Both the position numbers and the translations under genes were made by a program. Positions 1 through 9,113 of a stretch of DNA of 64,000 bases are shown in pieces. Each line of letters opens with the position of its first letter. Position 1 is the first letter of the stretch. The stretch spans positions 248,001-312,000 of the forward strand of contig NZ_SADV01000001.1 in assembly GCF_006864135.1 (NCBI RefSeq). The letters are read 5' to 3'. Under the pieces are notes generated by a model. It was not told where the DNA came from, made no database searches, and saw only the letters and a list, made by a program, of their open reading frames with translations. The stretch comes from Lysinibacillus sphaericus (GTDB lineage: Bacteria; Bacillota; Bacilli; Bacillales_A; Planococcaceae).

Positions 1-170
1 AGGCAGCTATTAGTGAAATAGATGCTAGCTACGAGCCATGGTTTGAAAGCTTATGGGAGCCACCAAGTGGTGAAATTGAAAGCTTATTATTCGCACTACA
101 AGCTGCTATTGGCGCTGGATTTATCGGCTATTTCATTGGCTTAATGCGTGGCAAACATAAAGAGGGTTAA
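1..170 (+). CDS. cbiN: Cobalt ECF transporter component CbiN (3' end only)
   Basis: The gene begins before the window; 55 codons and the TAA stop at 168-170 are visible. CbiN is the small accessory protein of the CbiMNQO cobalt importer: two membrane helices joined by an extracytoplasmic loop. The visible part has the conserved end of the loop (PWFESLWEPPSGEIES) followed by the second helix (LLFALQAAIGAGFIGYFIGL) and a short basic tail. The next gene, cbiQ, starts 3 bases after the stop, so the genes are one operon, which supports the call. CbiM should lie just upstream, outside the window. Confidence 0.9.
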   Translation, partial: AAISEIDASYEPWFESLWEPPSGEIESLLFALQAAIGAGFIGYFIGLMRGKHKEG

Positions 171-173
171 GCG

Positions 174-944
174 ATGTTACTCATTGATAAGTATGCATAT
201 TTGAATAAATTAGCGTCTGTTCATCCGCTAGAAAAAATGACGTTATCCCTTGGACTACTTATATTGTCGCTTATCATGAGAGATGAACGAATGTCACTCA
301 TTACATTTATTGTGATGAGTGCTTTTATCATTTTAGGCGCAAAAATCCCTGCTAAATATTATGCTAAATTACTATTGCTACCTGGATTTTTTTTACTATC
401 AAGTTTAGTGTCAATTTTAATTTCTATAGCGCCAACAACTAGCACGTTACCAACGCATATTTGGTCATTTTCATTTAATAGTTGGACGATTTTTATCGGC
501 AGAGCGAGCCTCGTGACAGCGCAACAGCTTTTTTTCATCGTCCTTGGCAGCATTAGCTGTTTGTATTTTTTAATTCTCACAACATCAGTCCAATCTATTT
601 GTTACGTGCTAAGACAATGGCGACTCCCAACTCTATTTGTAGAGCTAGTGGAGCTAACGTATCGTTTTATTTTTATCTTTTTAGATAGTATGCAAAAAAT
701 TCATCTTGCCCAGCAGGCTCGTCTAGGATACAGCTCCCCTATGCAGTGGCTTCGTTCGGTATCAATGTTAATTGCAGCTTTATTTATCGAGATGTTCCAA
801 CGAAGTCGTGAGCTAAACAATGCGATGGAAGCGCGTGGTGGCGAAACTGTTTATTGGCAAGACGATGTTACCTATAACACGAAAAATTGGGTAGGTATTG
901 CTACTATTTTTATACTCCTCATCATTTATGGAGGTTTTTACTGA
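174..944 (+). CDS. cbiQ: Cobalt ECF transporter transmembrane component CbiQ
   Basis: A 256-residue multi-helix membrane protein with the length and hydrophobic profile of CbiQ, the energy-coupling T component. Near the C-terminus it carries the AMEARGG motif; the Ala-Arg-Gly sequence lies in the coupling helix that docks on the ATPase. It sits between cbiN and cbiO, 3 bp from the former and sharing an ATGA stop/start with the latter, so translation is probably coupled. In the cobalt transporter family it passes ATP-driven movement to the CbiM substrate-binding subunit. Some CbiQ-like proteins serve other ECF transporters, but the neighbouring CbiN makes cobalt the best assignment. Confidence 0.9.
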   Translation: MLLIDKYAYLNKLASVHPLEKMTLSLGLLILSLIMRDERMSLITFIVMSAFIILGAKIPAKYYAKLLLLPGFFLLSSLVSILISIAPTTSTLPTHIWSFSFNSWTIFIGRASLVTAQQLFFIVLGSISCLYFLILTTSVQSICYVLRQWRLPTLFVELVELTYRFIFIFLDSMQKIHLAQQARLGYSSPMQWLRSVSMLIAALFIEMFQRSRELNNAMEARGGETVYWQDDVTYNTKNWVGIATIFILLIIYGGFY

Positions 945-1780
945 TGACAGATTTATACTTTGATTTAACACATTTATCCTACGCTTATGCAGATGGGACT
1001 CATGCCCTAACAGATATTTCACTTCAAATTCCAAAGGGTAAAAAAATCGCTTTACTCGGTCATAATGGAGCTGGAAAATCAACGTTATTTCAGCATTTAA
1101 ATGGTATTTTGAAGCCTACCGCTGGAAGTATATCCTTTTGTGGCAATGATCTAAACTATAATAGAAAAGCATTAAAAAAATTACGCCAACAGGTTGGTAT
1201 TGTTTTTCAGGATGCCGACAATCAGCTTTTTTCTGGCACAGTTAAGCAAGATATTGCATTTGGTCCTTTGAATCTTGGCTGGACAACCGAAAAAATTGAA
1301 GAGAAAATTGCGTGGGCTGTCGCTCAAACCGAAGTCGAAGCATTGCTAGATAAACCGATCCATTTCTTAAGTGTTGGACAGAAAAAACGTGTCGCAATGG
1401 CAGGAGTACTTGCAATGGAACCTTCCGTTTTATTATTAGATGAACCGACAGCTGGACTAGATAATTATTATAGTGCACAAGTTTTACAGTATTTGGCAAC
1501 GTTAGAGAACGGTGAACGAACAATTTTACTGTCTACGCATGATATTCCATTAGCCTATGAATGGGCAGATCAAATAATCGTGATGGAAGCTGGGACAATT
1601 ATTTATAATGGAGATCCAGTTGCAATGTTCTTCCAAGAGGATTTGCTTGAAAGAGCCCATCTTGAACGCCCCTGGGTCTTTGAAATGGCCGTTGCCTTGC
1701 AAAAGAAACAGTTATTTAAAAAAAACATTAAAATGCCTCGTTCGAAGGAAGATTTGCACAGACTTCTTGAGCAACTTTAA
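944..1780 (+). CDS. cbiO: Cobalt ECF transporter ATPase CbiO
   Basis: The ATPase subunit (278 residues) of the cobalt importer. Visible motifs in order: Walker A GHNGAGKST, Q-loop region VGIVFQDADNQLFSG (typical of ECF ATPases), signature LSVGQKKRVAMAG, Walker B VLLLDEPTAGLD, and switch histidine in LLSTHD. A longer reading frame opens at 887, but the ATG at 944 is preferred because it overlaps the cbiQ stop and has a GGAGG at 930-934. The C-terminal 60 residues after the nucleotide-binding domain match the extension found in CbiO/EcfA proteins. It is the last gene of the operon; no strong terminator follows immediately. Confidence 0.93.
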   Translation: MTDLYFDLTHLSYAYADGTHALTDISLQIPKGKKIALLGHNGAGKSTLFQHLNGILKPTAGSISFCGNDLNYNRKALKKLRQQVGIVFQDADNQLFSGTVKQDIAFGPLNLGWTTEKIEEKIAWAVAQTEVEALLDKPIHFLSVGQKKRVAMAGVLAMEPSVLLLDEPTAGLDNYYSAQVLQYLATLENGERTILLSTHDIPLAYEWADQIIVMEAGTIIYNGDPVAMFFQEDLLERAHLERPWVFEMAVALQKKQLFKKNIKMPRSKEDLHRLLEQL

Positions 1781-2003
1781 GATAATTTGTTCATAGTTAA
1801 TTGAATCTGTGCTCCTACTCCCATCTCACAAATCGAGTAGAATGTTTCGACCACTCTTCTCATATTTTTATAACGGGATAAATATGGTAAAATATAGAAT
1901 GGTGATTTTGGAAAAATATATACTTATTACGAAACTTTTCTATCAGTCATCCGTATTAGTATAGATGTCACAAATATTTGGCACACTCAAGGAGGGAAAA
2001 CAG

Positions 2004-5000
2004 TTGAAAAACTGGAAGAAAAAGTCAGTTGCTTTAGTAGCATCTGCAGCACTAATGGTTCCTGCTACTTCTGCCTTTGCTGAAGCGCCACAAAAAACAG
2101 CAAAGAACCAAGAGTTAGTGAAAGTAGCTAGCAATAAGGATCAAACATCTAAGAATCAAAAAGAATGGATTAGTCAGGATACGATTATCGTCAAACATTC
2201 CGGTCTTGATAAGAATGTGCACAAAAAAATTGGCGCAAAAGTGATCCGCTCTATTCCTTCATTAGGATACGATGTTATCCAACTGAACAAAGGAACAGAT
2301 TTAGAAAAAGCAGTTTCATACTATGTGAAACAAAAAGGGGTTAAAAAAGTATCTCCAAGCTACGTGTATCATTCCTTTGGCACAGAAGTGGATCCAAAGA
2401 AACAGGATATGTACCATTTGAGTCTACTTCAAATTGATAAAGCACTAGAATTAGCAGGTAACAATGATGTAAAAGTAGCTGTTATCGATGGTGGTGTGGA
2501 TTTTAAACATCCAGATTTAAAATCTCAAGTACTACCACCATATAATGCAGCAGCACCTGCCAATACATCTTATCCTAATGAGCATGGAACACATGTAGCA
2601 GGAATTGTTGGCGCGGCAAAAGATAATGGTATTGGAGGACATGGGATTAATCCAAATGCCAAGCTTCTTCCAATTGATGTATTCAACGGAAAAGATGGCG
2701 CTAGTGATTTCGTTATTGCACAAGGAATCCTTTACGCCATTGAGCAAGGCGCAGATGTTATCAATATGAGCCTTGGCGGTTATGGTGATTCTCCATTAGT
2801 GGAGGAGGCCGTTCAGAAAGCCATTGATAAAGGAGTTACCGTTGTAGCAGCTGCTGGAAATGAATCGACAGACAATTACTCCTTCCCTGCTTCTTACGAA
2901 GGCGTTATTAGTGTAGGCTCTACAAATGATCGAAACAAGCTATCAGGCTATTCAAACTATGGCCCATCGGTTGATCTTGTAGCTCCAGGTGAAGACATTT
3001 ACAGTACAGTTCATGATGAGAAAAAAGGATCATCCTTTGTAAAATTTAGTGGAACATCGATGGCATCTCCTGTTGTTGCAGGTGTGGCATCCCTACTAAA
3101 ATCAAAATATCCAGATTTAAAGCCTTATGAAATAGAAGCTATTCTCGAAATGACCGCAAAGGATTTAGGTGACAAGGGCTATGATCTTACATATGGACAT
3201 GGCCTTGTAGATCCTGTGAAAGCATTACAGTTTAATATTAATAATCTACCAAAACAGTATTCTGAAACTAAAGAAGAGCGCTTGAAAAACGCAAAAGTCC
3301 TTAAAAAAGATATAGTAAATACTGAAAAAGGTGAATTTAAGTTACCAGACGAAAAGAAATGGTACAAGGTGGATCTAGACGCAAATGAGTATGCTCAACT
3401 GACATTAAAAGGTGCAGACAAATATGATTATGCATTTGATTTATACTTCTACCCTGAAGGTAATAAAAAAGAAGTAGAACCAATTAAAGTCAATGATGTA
3501 CGTGTAGGCAAGCAAGAAGGATACCTCTATAAAGCAGATCAAAAAGGAACCCTTCTTATTGGCGTTAAAGATCATAATGGCAGCTATAGCTCGAAAGGTG
3601 ATTCAAACTACGTATTCACGGCCCAAACAACTAAAAAATTACCAATTGATGCATTAGATATGGAACATATGGCGAAGATTGAAAAATTCCCATTCAGTAC
3701 AGCCGGGAAAAACTATACCCTACTTTCTGAAGATCATCTAGGTGATAAAGATTATTTTACATTTTCAGTGAATGAACCAACGACACTGAAATTTGATTTA
3801 GCTGGGATTCCAGGTGTTTCTGCTTCTATGGAGCTTTATCTAAAAGAAGATTTAGTTAATGTTCCATCAGAGGAGGAAGATGCTGAAGGATTAAATGAGG
3901 CCTACCCAATCCGAGCATCTTACGGCACGGATAAAGGCGATGGCGTCAACTTAGTTGTCGATGCTGTACCTGAGGAAGAGTATGTAATAAGCGTTTCTAA
4001 TGAAAACGGTATGAATTTTTCACTTGATATGTTCTTTGGCGGCGGTATTGAAACTGAGCAAACTGTTAGTGAATCCATCATTCCTTACACATTAAAAGGG
4101 GAAGTCGTTACCCTTCCTAAGGATGAAGACGGACTTTCATCAAATGGCGGAATGCAAGAAGACAACGTACAAAAGGAAATTTTACCTTTAACGGAGTATA
4201 AAGCAAAGAAACGTAATCAACTAAATGATTTTATGAATATATTCATGAATCTAGATGCTATGGGACAACCGGAAAACGTTGACCAAATCATGAACCAAGC
4301 AATTCGTTTTGATATTGGTAAAGATCAAAAAGCATACTTCCAAACAGAAGATGATGAAGATTACTTCGCATTTACAGCTAAAGAAGATGCCGTATATGGT
4401 TTCCAAATTCAAAAAGGGTTAAACCAATCTCCAGCCGGTAATGTATTCGAATATGATGAGGAAACAAATGAATTAATCCCAGTTTCTTCATTATCGAATG
4501 ATATGGGGTTACTCAGTCTACTTTTTGGATCAACAAGTGATCCAAACGATGCTAAGGCAATTGCATTGAAAAAGGACAAAACATATGTTGTAAAAGTGAT
4601 GAATCTTGGTGATCGTTCTGCTGAACCATATACACTTAAAACAAGTAAAATGGCAGCTATTCCAGAAGACGATAATAGAAATAATAACACACCAACTACT
4701 GCAAAAACGATTAAATCTGGTATTACTTATAAAGACCATCTCATTTATCAAGATGATACTGATTTCTACTACTATAAACAACAGGGTAAAGATGAAGTCA
4801 TGAGTCTTCTTATTTCTTCTGTACCATATACTAAAGAACAGCTAGCTCAATTACCTAAAGAACTTCAAAATGACTTGAAATTTTCAGGCTCCATTATAGA
4901 AGATACAAATGGTAATATGGAAATCGATCCACAAGAAATGGCGACTGAAATTCCATTTGGACAAGGTGAAGACCTCCTTCAAATACTACTCGGTCTTGGA

Positions 5001-5501
5001 GGAACAACAGATGTAAATACTTCTTTTAAAGCAAAAAAAGACCACGGTTATTTTATTGTTCTTAACGGAAGCAATGTTGGACAAGTATCAATCCAGCCAT
5101 ATACTTTAACTTTATTTGATCATAAAAAACTAGATGAAGATGCAGATTCTAAGATAGTTAATGGTATACCGACAAAACCAACTGTACTTACGAAAAAAGA
5201 TGATAAATGGGTAGCTACTCAATATCTAAATGCTGGTGTTCCATTTGGTGATAAGGACTATTTTGAATTTAAAAACGACAGCAAACGCAATGTGTCCTTC
5301 TCTCTTCAAACAGAAAAAGCACTAGATGGCGTCATCCGTATTATTGATGCAAAAGGAAAAACAGTAGAAACTTTAGATCTTTACGGAGCTGGAGATGCTG
5401 AAGTAGGTACAGTCGAACTGGATAAAGGCACTTACTATATTGAAGTAAGTGAATATTACGGCAAAGCTAGTACTCAACCATATACACTTGAAATAAAATA
5501 A
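2004..5501 (+). CDS. Secreted S8 (subtilisin-family) serine protease with tandem PPC-like domains
   Basis: A 1165-residue exported protease. The TTG at 2004 is chosen over the ATG at 1965 because AAGGAGGG (1989-1996) lies 7 bases before it and the product then starts with a classic signal peptide (MKNWKKKSVALVASAAL, cleavage after AFA). An I9-like propeptide spans about residues 55-125. The catalytic domain has Asp162 (VAVIDGGVD), His194 (NEHGTHVAG), oxyanion Asn286 (AAAGNES) and Ser352 (FSGTSMASP), all intact. The C-terminal two thirds holds at least four PPC-like beta-sandwich units marked by DKDYFTF, DEDYFAF, DTDFYYY and DKDYFEF. Such domains often aid substrate or surface binding. The gene is monocistronic with its own terminator. 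Confidence 0.92.
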   Translation: MKNWKKKSVALVASAALMVPATSAFAEAPQKTAKNQELVKVASNKDQTSKNQKEWISQDTIIVKHSGLDKNVHKKIGAKVIRSIPSLGYDVIQLNKGTDLEKAVSYYVKQKGVKKVSPSYVYHSFGTEVDPKKQDMYHLSLLQIDKALELAGNNDVKVAVIDGGVDFKHPDLKSQVLPPYNAAAPANTSYPNEHGTHVAGIVGAAKDNGIGGHGINPNAKLLPIDVFNGKDGASDFVIAQGILYAIEQGADVINMSLGGYGDSPLVEEAVQKAIDKGVTVVAAAGNESTDNYSFPASYEGVISVGSTNDRNKLSGYSNYGPSVDLVAPGEDIYSTVHDEKKGSSFVKFSGTSMASPVVAGVASLLKSKYPDLKPYEIEAILEMTAKDLGDKGYDLTYGHGLVDPVKALQFNINNLPKQYSETKEERLKNAKVLKKDIVNTEKGEFKLPDEKKWYKVDLDANEYAQLTLKGADKYDYAFDLYFYPEGNKKEVEPIKVNDVRVGKQEGYLYKADQKGTLLIGVKDHNGSYSSKGDSNYVFTAQTTKKLPIDALDMEHMAKIEKFPFSTAGKNYTLLSEDHLGDKDYFTFSVNEPTTLKFDLAGIPGVSASMELYLKEDLVNVPSEEEDAEGLNEAYPIRASYGTDKGDGVNLVVDAVPEEEYVISVSNENGMNFSLDMFFGGGIETEQTVSESIIPYTLKGEVVTLPKDEDGLSSNGGMQEDNVQKEILPLTEYKAKKRNQLNDFMNIFMNLDAMGQPENVDQIMNQAIRFDIGKDQKAYFQTEDDEDYFAFTAKEDAVYGFQIQKGLNQSPAGNVFEYDEETNELIPVSSLSNDMGLLSLLFGSTSDPNDAKAIALKKDKTYVVKVMNLGDRSAEPYTLKTSKMAAIPEDDNRNNNTPTTAKTIKSGITYKDHLIYQDDTDFYYYKQQGKDEVMSLLISSVPYTKEQLAQLPKELQNDLKFSGSIIEDTNGNMEIDPQEMATEIPFGQGEDLLQILLGLGGTTDVNTSFKAKKDHGYFIVLNGSNVGQVSIQPYTLTLFDHKKLDEDADSKIVNGIPTKPTVLTKKDDKWVATQYLNAGVPFGDKDYFEFKNDSKRNVSFSLQTEKALDGVIRIIDAKGKTVETLDLYGAGDAEVGTVELDKGTYYIEVSEYYGKASTQPYTLEIK

Positions 5502-5605
5502 GATATACCCTTGGGCTGAAAAACGAACTTTAAAGAACAATAGACTTTTCAGTTGAAGGTAGTGTAATAGCTGCAAGATTTAAGTTTTCAAAAAAATGAA
5601 GGTTT

Positions 5606-5641
5606 ATCCCCTAGATGATGAAAAATCTAGGGGATTTTTTT
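5606..5641 (+). terminator. Rho-independent terminator of the S8 protease gene
   Basis: A perfect 10-bp stem (ATCCCCTAGA at 5606-5615 with TCTAGGGGAT at 5626-5635), a 10-nt loop and a run of T, 105 bases after the protease stop. Confidence 0.9.
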
Positions 5642-5664
5642 ATACATTTATGTTTTATTAAGGA

Positions 5665-5927
5665 TCATCACCAAAACGTGTGGTTGATTTCCGTTCCGAC
5701 TGGGCGCTTTGTTGCTGACGCTTCGCTTTCGCTACAGAAAACATCCGCTACGCTGCAGGGTCTCGGGCCAACATGATGTTGGTCACGAAGGCGTTATCAC
5801 AGGATGTGATGCTTTTAGCCTTCGTTCCTCTATCGCTGATCCCTGAGGAGTCGCCCAGTCTCCACTCCAATCAATTATTTACATAGTAGAAGTTTTAATA
5901 AAAGTCATCCACAACTTTTGGTGATGA
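5665..5927. repeat. MITE-like palindromic repeat, copy 1
   Basis: A noncoding element bounded by imperfect terminal inverted repeats: ATCACCAAAACGTGTGG near 5666-5682 and its complement CCACAACTTTTGGTGAT near 5909-5925. Inside the ends are conserved blocks (TTGATTTCCGTTCCGACTGG at 5684-5703 and its counterpart around 5851-5875, reading AGTCGCCCAGTCTCCACTCC) that recur in opposite orientation at 54151-54402. The centre differs between copies and contains nested small hairpins here (CCAACATGATGTTGG near 5768; CGAAGGC/GCCTTCG flanking an ATCAC/GTGAT stem). No convincing ORF. It is probably a dispersed family in this genome; similar GGAGTGGAGACTGGGCGACT repeats are familiar from Lysinibacillus and Bacillus genomes. 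Confidence 0.7.
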
Positions 5928-6063
5928 ACCTTTATTCACCATAACGAGGATTTTATTTCCATACTCGTTCCCCTACTAGCTCTCTAATCTTCAAAGAGTC
6001 GCTTTGTCTTCATGCCAATAATGGCATGTTAGATGATCTACCCTTCCCCTAATTCGATCTAAT

Positions 6064-7161
6064 TTAACTTGGCTTTTCCCCTAAATATTTTGCTACTTTT
6101 TGCACAATATGCTTCCAATTTAATTCCGCCCTTGCGAATGCTTGGAGGTGTTCACACGTATCCCCCAATAAAGCTTCCTGTTTCGTTACTTGCTGCAATG
6201 TCCGCCCAACACTTTGCCAATCATGTGTCGGATGAATTGTTCCATAGCGTTGATTATGAGTAATATCCATAGCCCCATCTACATCAGTCGAAACAATGTA
6301 ACAACCATTCTTTGCAGCCTCAGCAAATACATGAGCATAGCATTCTACTAAAGAGGTAAGGCAAAAAATTTTAGCCTTTCTATACTCCTCCTCCAATTGC
6401 TCCTTATCATAAATCGGTCCCAAAATAGTGACCTGTGCCGCAAATGGATTTCCATCAAGCACGTTCAATAGCTCCTGTCTAAACGCCTCTGACATTGGAC
6501 CTACTAACCGAAATTCCCAATCTGAAAGTTGTGCAGCTAAAAATGCTTTGACTGCTAAAAGAATTTGTTTTTCAGGAGCATCTAAACGGCCAACCGTTAG
6601 TATTCTATTTTCTTTCTCTTTAAATGAAACCGGCTCTGTTTGAAATAGCTCATAAAAACCATTAGGAATACGTTTAATATCTAAATTTAAAAATTCATGA
6701 ATAGCGTTTTGAATGGATTCAGATTCAGAGGAAAGTACATCACAAAGCTGGAGTAACTCTGAAAAATAAGGATAGGTTTTTAATCGGTTTAACCAAAAAC
6801 GATTAACATCTAGTTTCATATAAATTTTTCCGTTCGGATTAAATTTTTTATAGGTTTTTAATATCGACAAATATGAAGGATACGGTCCTATTACAAATGC
6901 AATATCGATGTCCTTTGCATGCTCTATTAAATAAGTATTCATATTAGCAACATAGTCATCCTCAAACGGAATATGTTGAAAAGTAACAGCAGGAAAATTT
7001 TGTTTCAATAACTCCTCATTCATTTCCGTCGTCAAAATACTAACATCATAACCTAAATATTCACCTAACAAAATCGGGACAAGGCATAAATCTTTGAAAA
7101 TATGTGCGTCGGAGAGCTTATACGATTCCACACTACATATGAAGGCTATTTTTTTTGACAT
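6064..7161 (-). CDS. Glycosyltransferase, GT4-like (GT-B fold)
   Basis: A 365-residue protein with the layout of GT-B glycosyltransferases. A C-terminal Glycos_transf_1 domain carries ENRILTVGRLDAPEKQ, then VTILGPIYDKEQLEEEYRKA and CLTSLVECYAHVFAEAAKNG, the E-x7-E type nucleotide-sugar binding region (one Glu is visible as VECYAHVFAEA). The ATG at 7161 is preferred to the upstream one at 7263 because AAAAAGGGGGATGTT supplies a ribosome binding site. It is probably cytoplasmic or membrane-associated, adding a sugar to a surface glycan or S-layer glycoprotein. It is divergent from the GT2/dehydratase genes at 7454-9964 and likely belongs to the same surface-polysaccharide function. Confidence 0.8.
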   Translation of the reverse strand: MSKKIAFICSVESYKLSDAHIFKDLCLVPILLGEYLGYDVSILTTEMNEELLKQNFPAVTFQHIPFEDDYVANMNTYLIEHAKDIDIAFVIGPYPSYLSILKTYKKFNPNGKIYMKLDVNRFWLNRLKTYPYFSELLQLCDVLSSESESIQNAIHEFLNLDIKRIPNGFYELFQTEPVSFKEKENRILTVGRLDAPEKQILLAVKAFLAAQLSDWEFRLVGPMSEAFRQELLNVLDGNPFAAQVTILGPIYDKEQLEEEYRKAKIFCLTSLVECYAHVFAEAAKNGCYIVSTDVDGAMDITHNQRYGTIHPTHDWQSVGRTLQQVTKQEALLGDTCEHLQAFARAELNWKHIVQKVAKYLGEKPS

Positions 7162-7453
7162 AACATCCCCCTTTTTAAAGTCTGTACTTTCATTAAAATA
7201 TGATTTCTCGTTGAATAATGTGAAAAGATAGTATAAGTACCGTGAATACACTAGTAAAATCACCTTACTTTTAAAGTGTTTTCTCTTTTAAATAACTAAC
7301 GATTGTAAGCAATTGCCTACAGAACAACTCTTGCAACGCATATTGTAGTAAAGAATCCTTTATGTCAATGAAAGTAAACAGTATAGACTTTATAAAACTT
7401 CTACTTACGCCTATTGAACATTTCTACTAACAATAAAAGAATCGAGGTGTTAC

Positions 7454-8053
7454 ATGAAAATTAGCTTTTTATCACCTGCCTACAATAGTGAAGAGTGGAT
7501 ATTGACATTGTTAGAAAGTATTCCTAAAGAATACGCCTATGAAATTATCGTTTGCGATGATGGCTCTACAGACAATACTGTAGCCCTATTAAAGGACTAT
7601 CAAAAAAACTGCCCTGCCTTAAAAATAATTAATCATCCAACTAATTTGGGTGCTAGTGTAGCCTATAATCGTTGTATCGCCGAAGCTACAGGTGATTATA
7701 TAGCTATCATTGATAGTGATGATCATTATTTACCCGCTATTCGAAACGTCTTAGCCCAAGTAGATGGTCAATTTGATATTTACTACTACAACATGCTAAC
7801 AAAGGCAGGCTATGCATTTATAAAAGATGACTCTAACCGATACACATTACCTGGACAATTTAAAATTATTCGAAGAAGTTTTATAGGTGATGCAACCTTT
7901 ACTATAAGAAAAGATATTGCTGGGGATTGGGATTTTAATTGTGCCTTAATGGATAAAAACCCGACAAGTAAATATACAAATGAATTGGCTTACTGGTATA
8001 ACTTCCCACGGGAAAATTCTGAATATGATTTACATCGTAGAGGATTAAAATGA
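7454..8053 (+). CDS. Glycosyltransferase family 2 (short, GT-A fold)
   Basis: A 199-residue enzyme starting directly with the GT2 fold: ISFLSPAYNSEEWI, the nucleotide-binding CDDGSTDNT loop, NLGASVAYNRCI and the DxD-type metal site in IAIIDSDDHYLP. It is shorter than most GT2 proteins (about 250-330 residues), ending soon after the acceptor region, so it may act on a small acceptor or need a partner. A GAGGTG ribosome binding site lies 7 bases before the ATG. Only 31 bases separate it from the dehydratase gene, so the two are probably cotranscribed for glycan synthesis. Confidence 0.82.
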   Translation: MKISFLSPAYNSEEWILTLLESIPKEYAYEIIVCDDGSTDNTVALLKDYQKNCPALKIINHPTNLGASVAYNRCIAEATGDYIAIIDSDDHYLPAIRNVLAQVDGQFDIYYYNMLTKAGYAFIKDDSNRYTLPGQFKIIRRSFIGDATFTIRKDIAGDWDFNCALMDKNPTSKYTNELAYWYNFPRENSEYDLHRRGLK

Positions 8054-8084
8054 ATCATTACTCCGTACATGCAGAGGTGTAACA

Positions 8085-9113
8085 ATGTTTAAAGATAAAG
8101 TTCTTCTCATTACTGGCGGCACCGGCTCTTTTGGTAATGCAGTATTAAAGAAATTTTTGAATACCGATATTAAAGAAATACGTATCTTTTCTAGAGATGA
8201 GAAAAAGCAAGATGATATGCGTAAACTCTATCAACATCCGAAAATTAAATTTTTCATAGGCGATGTACGTGACATCCAAAGTATTCACAATGCAATGTAT
8301 GATGTCGATTTTGTTTTTCATGCTGCCGCTCTTAAGCAAGTCCCCTCTTGTGAATTTTTCCCACTGGAAGCAGTTAAGACGAACATCCTTGGCACTGATC
8401 ATGTTTTAACGGCTGCTATTCAAGCAGGTGTGAAAAAAATTATTTGCCTTTCCACTGATAAGGCCGCTTATCCAGTAAATGCAATGGGAATTTCAAAGGC
8501 CATGATGGAAAAAACGTTTATTGCTAAATCAAGAATGGTTCATCCAGATAAAACATTGATTTGCGGGACACGATATGGAAATGTCATGGCTTCAAGGGGC
8601 TCAGTAATCCCTTTATTTATTGAACAAATTAAAGCTGGCAAGCCTTTAACGATTACAGATCCAAAAATGACACGCTTTATGATGAGTCTTGATGAGGCAG
8701 TTGAATTAGTTTTATACGCCTTCTCACACGCTGATAATGGGGACATAATGGTACAAAAATCACCAGCTGCTTATATTGAGGATTTAGCACTGGCTTTACT
8801 AGAAATTTTCCAAGCTCAAAATAAAATACAAGTTATCGGAACACGGCATGGCGAAAAAATTTACGAAGTGTTACTAACAAAGGAAGAAGCTGCAAAGGCC
8901 ATTGATATGGGGAATTTTTATAGAATCCCTGCGGATAATCGAGATTTAAATTACGGAAAATATCTTGATGAGGGCTCTCCTAAAATTACGTTAACGGATG
9001 AATACAACTCTACTAATACGAAAATACTGTCCGTCACTGAAATAAAAGAAAAATTATTAAAGCTTCCTCTCATTCAAGAAGAATTACAAAATTGGACGGG
9101 AGGAAAACCTTGA
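8085..9113 (+). CDS. UDP-GlcNAc 4,6-dehydratase-like SDR (CapE/FnlA type)
   Basis: A 342-residue extended short-chain dehydrogenase/reductase. It has the NAD-binding LLITGGTGSFGNAVLKKF at the N-terminus, DVRD, HAAALKQVPSCE, LSTDKAAYPVNAMGISKAMM (the catalytic segment, with Met in place of the usual Tyr before GxxK as in CapE/FnlA/PseB dehydratases), and GTRYGNVMASRGSVIP. Family members convert UDP-GlcNAc to a 4-keto-6-deoxy sugar, with 5-epimerisation in the FnlA branch. The next gene is a reductase overlapping by 4 bases. This fits the first two steps towards UDP-L-FucNAc or UDP-L-QuiNAc; which sugar cannot be told from sequence alone. Confidence 0.85.
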   Translation: MFKDKVLLITGGTGSFGNAVLKKFLNTDIKEIRIFSRDEKKQDDMRKLYQHPKIKFFIGDVRDIQSIHNAMYDVDFVFHAAALKQVPSCEFFPLEAVKTNILGTDHVLTAAIQAGVKKIICLSTDKAAYPVNAMGISKAMMEKTFIAKSRMVHPDKTLICGTRYGNVMASRGSVIPLFIEQIKAGKPLTITDPKMTRFMMSLDEAVELVLYAFSHADNGDIMVQKSPAAYIEDLALALLEIFQAQNKIQVIGTRHGEKIYEVLLTKEEAAKAIDMGNFYRIPADNRDLNYGKYLDEGSPKITLTDEYNSTNTKILSVTEIKEKLLKLPLIQEELQNWTGGKP

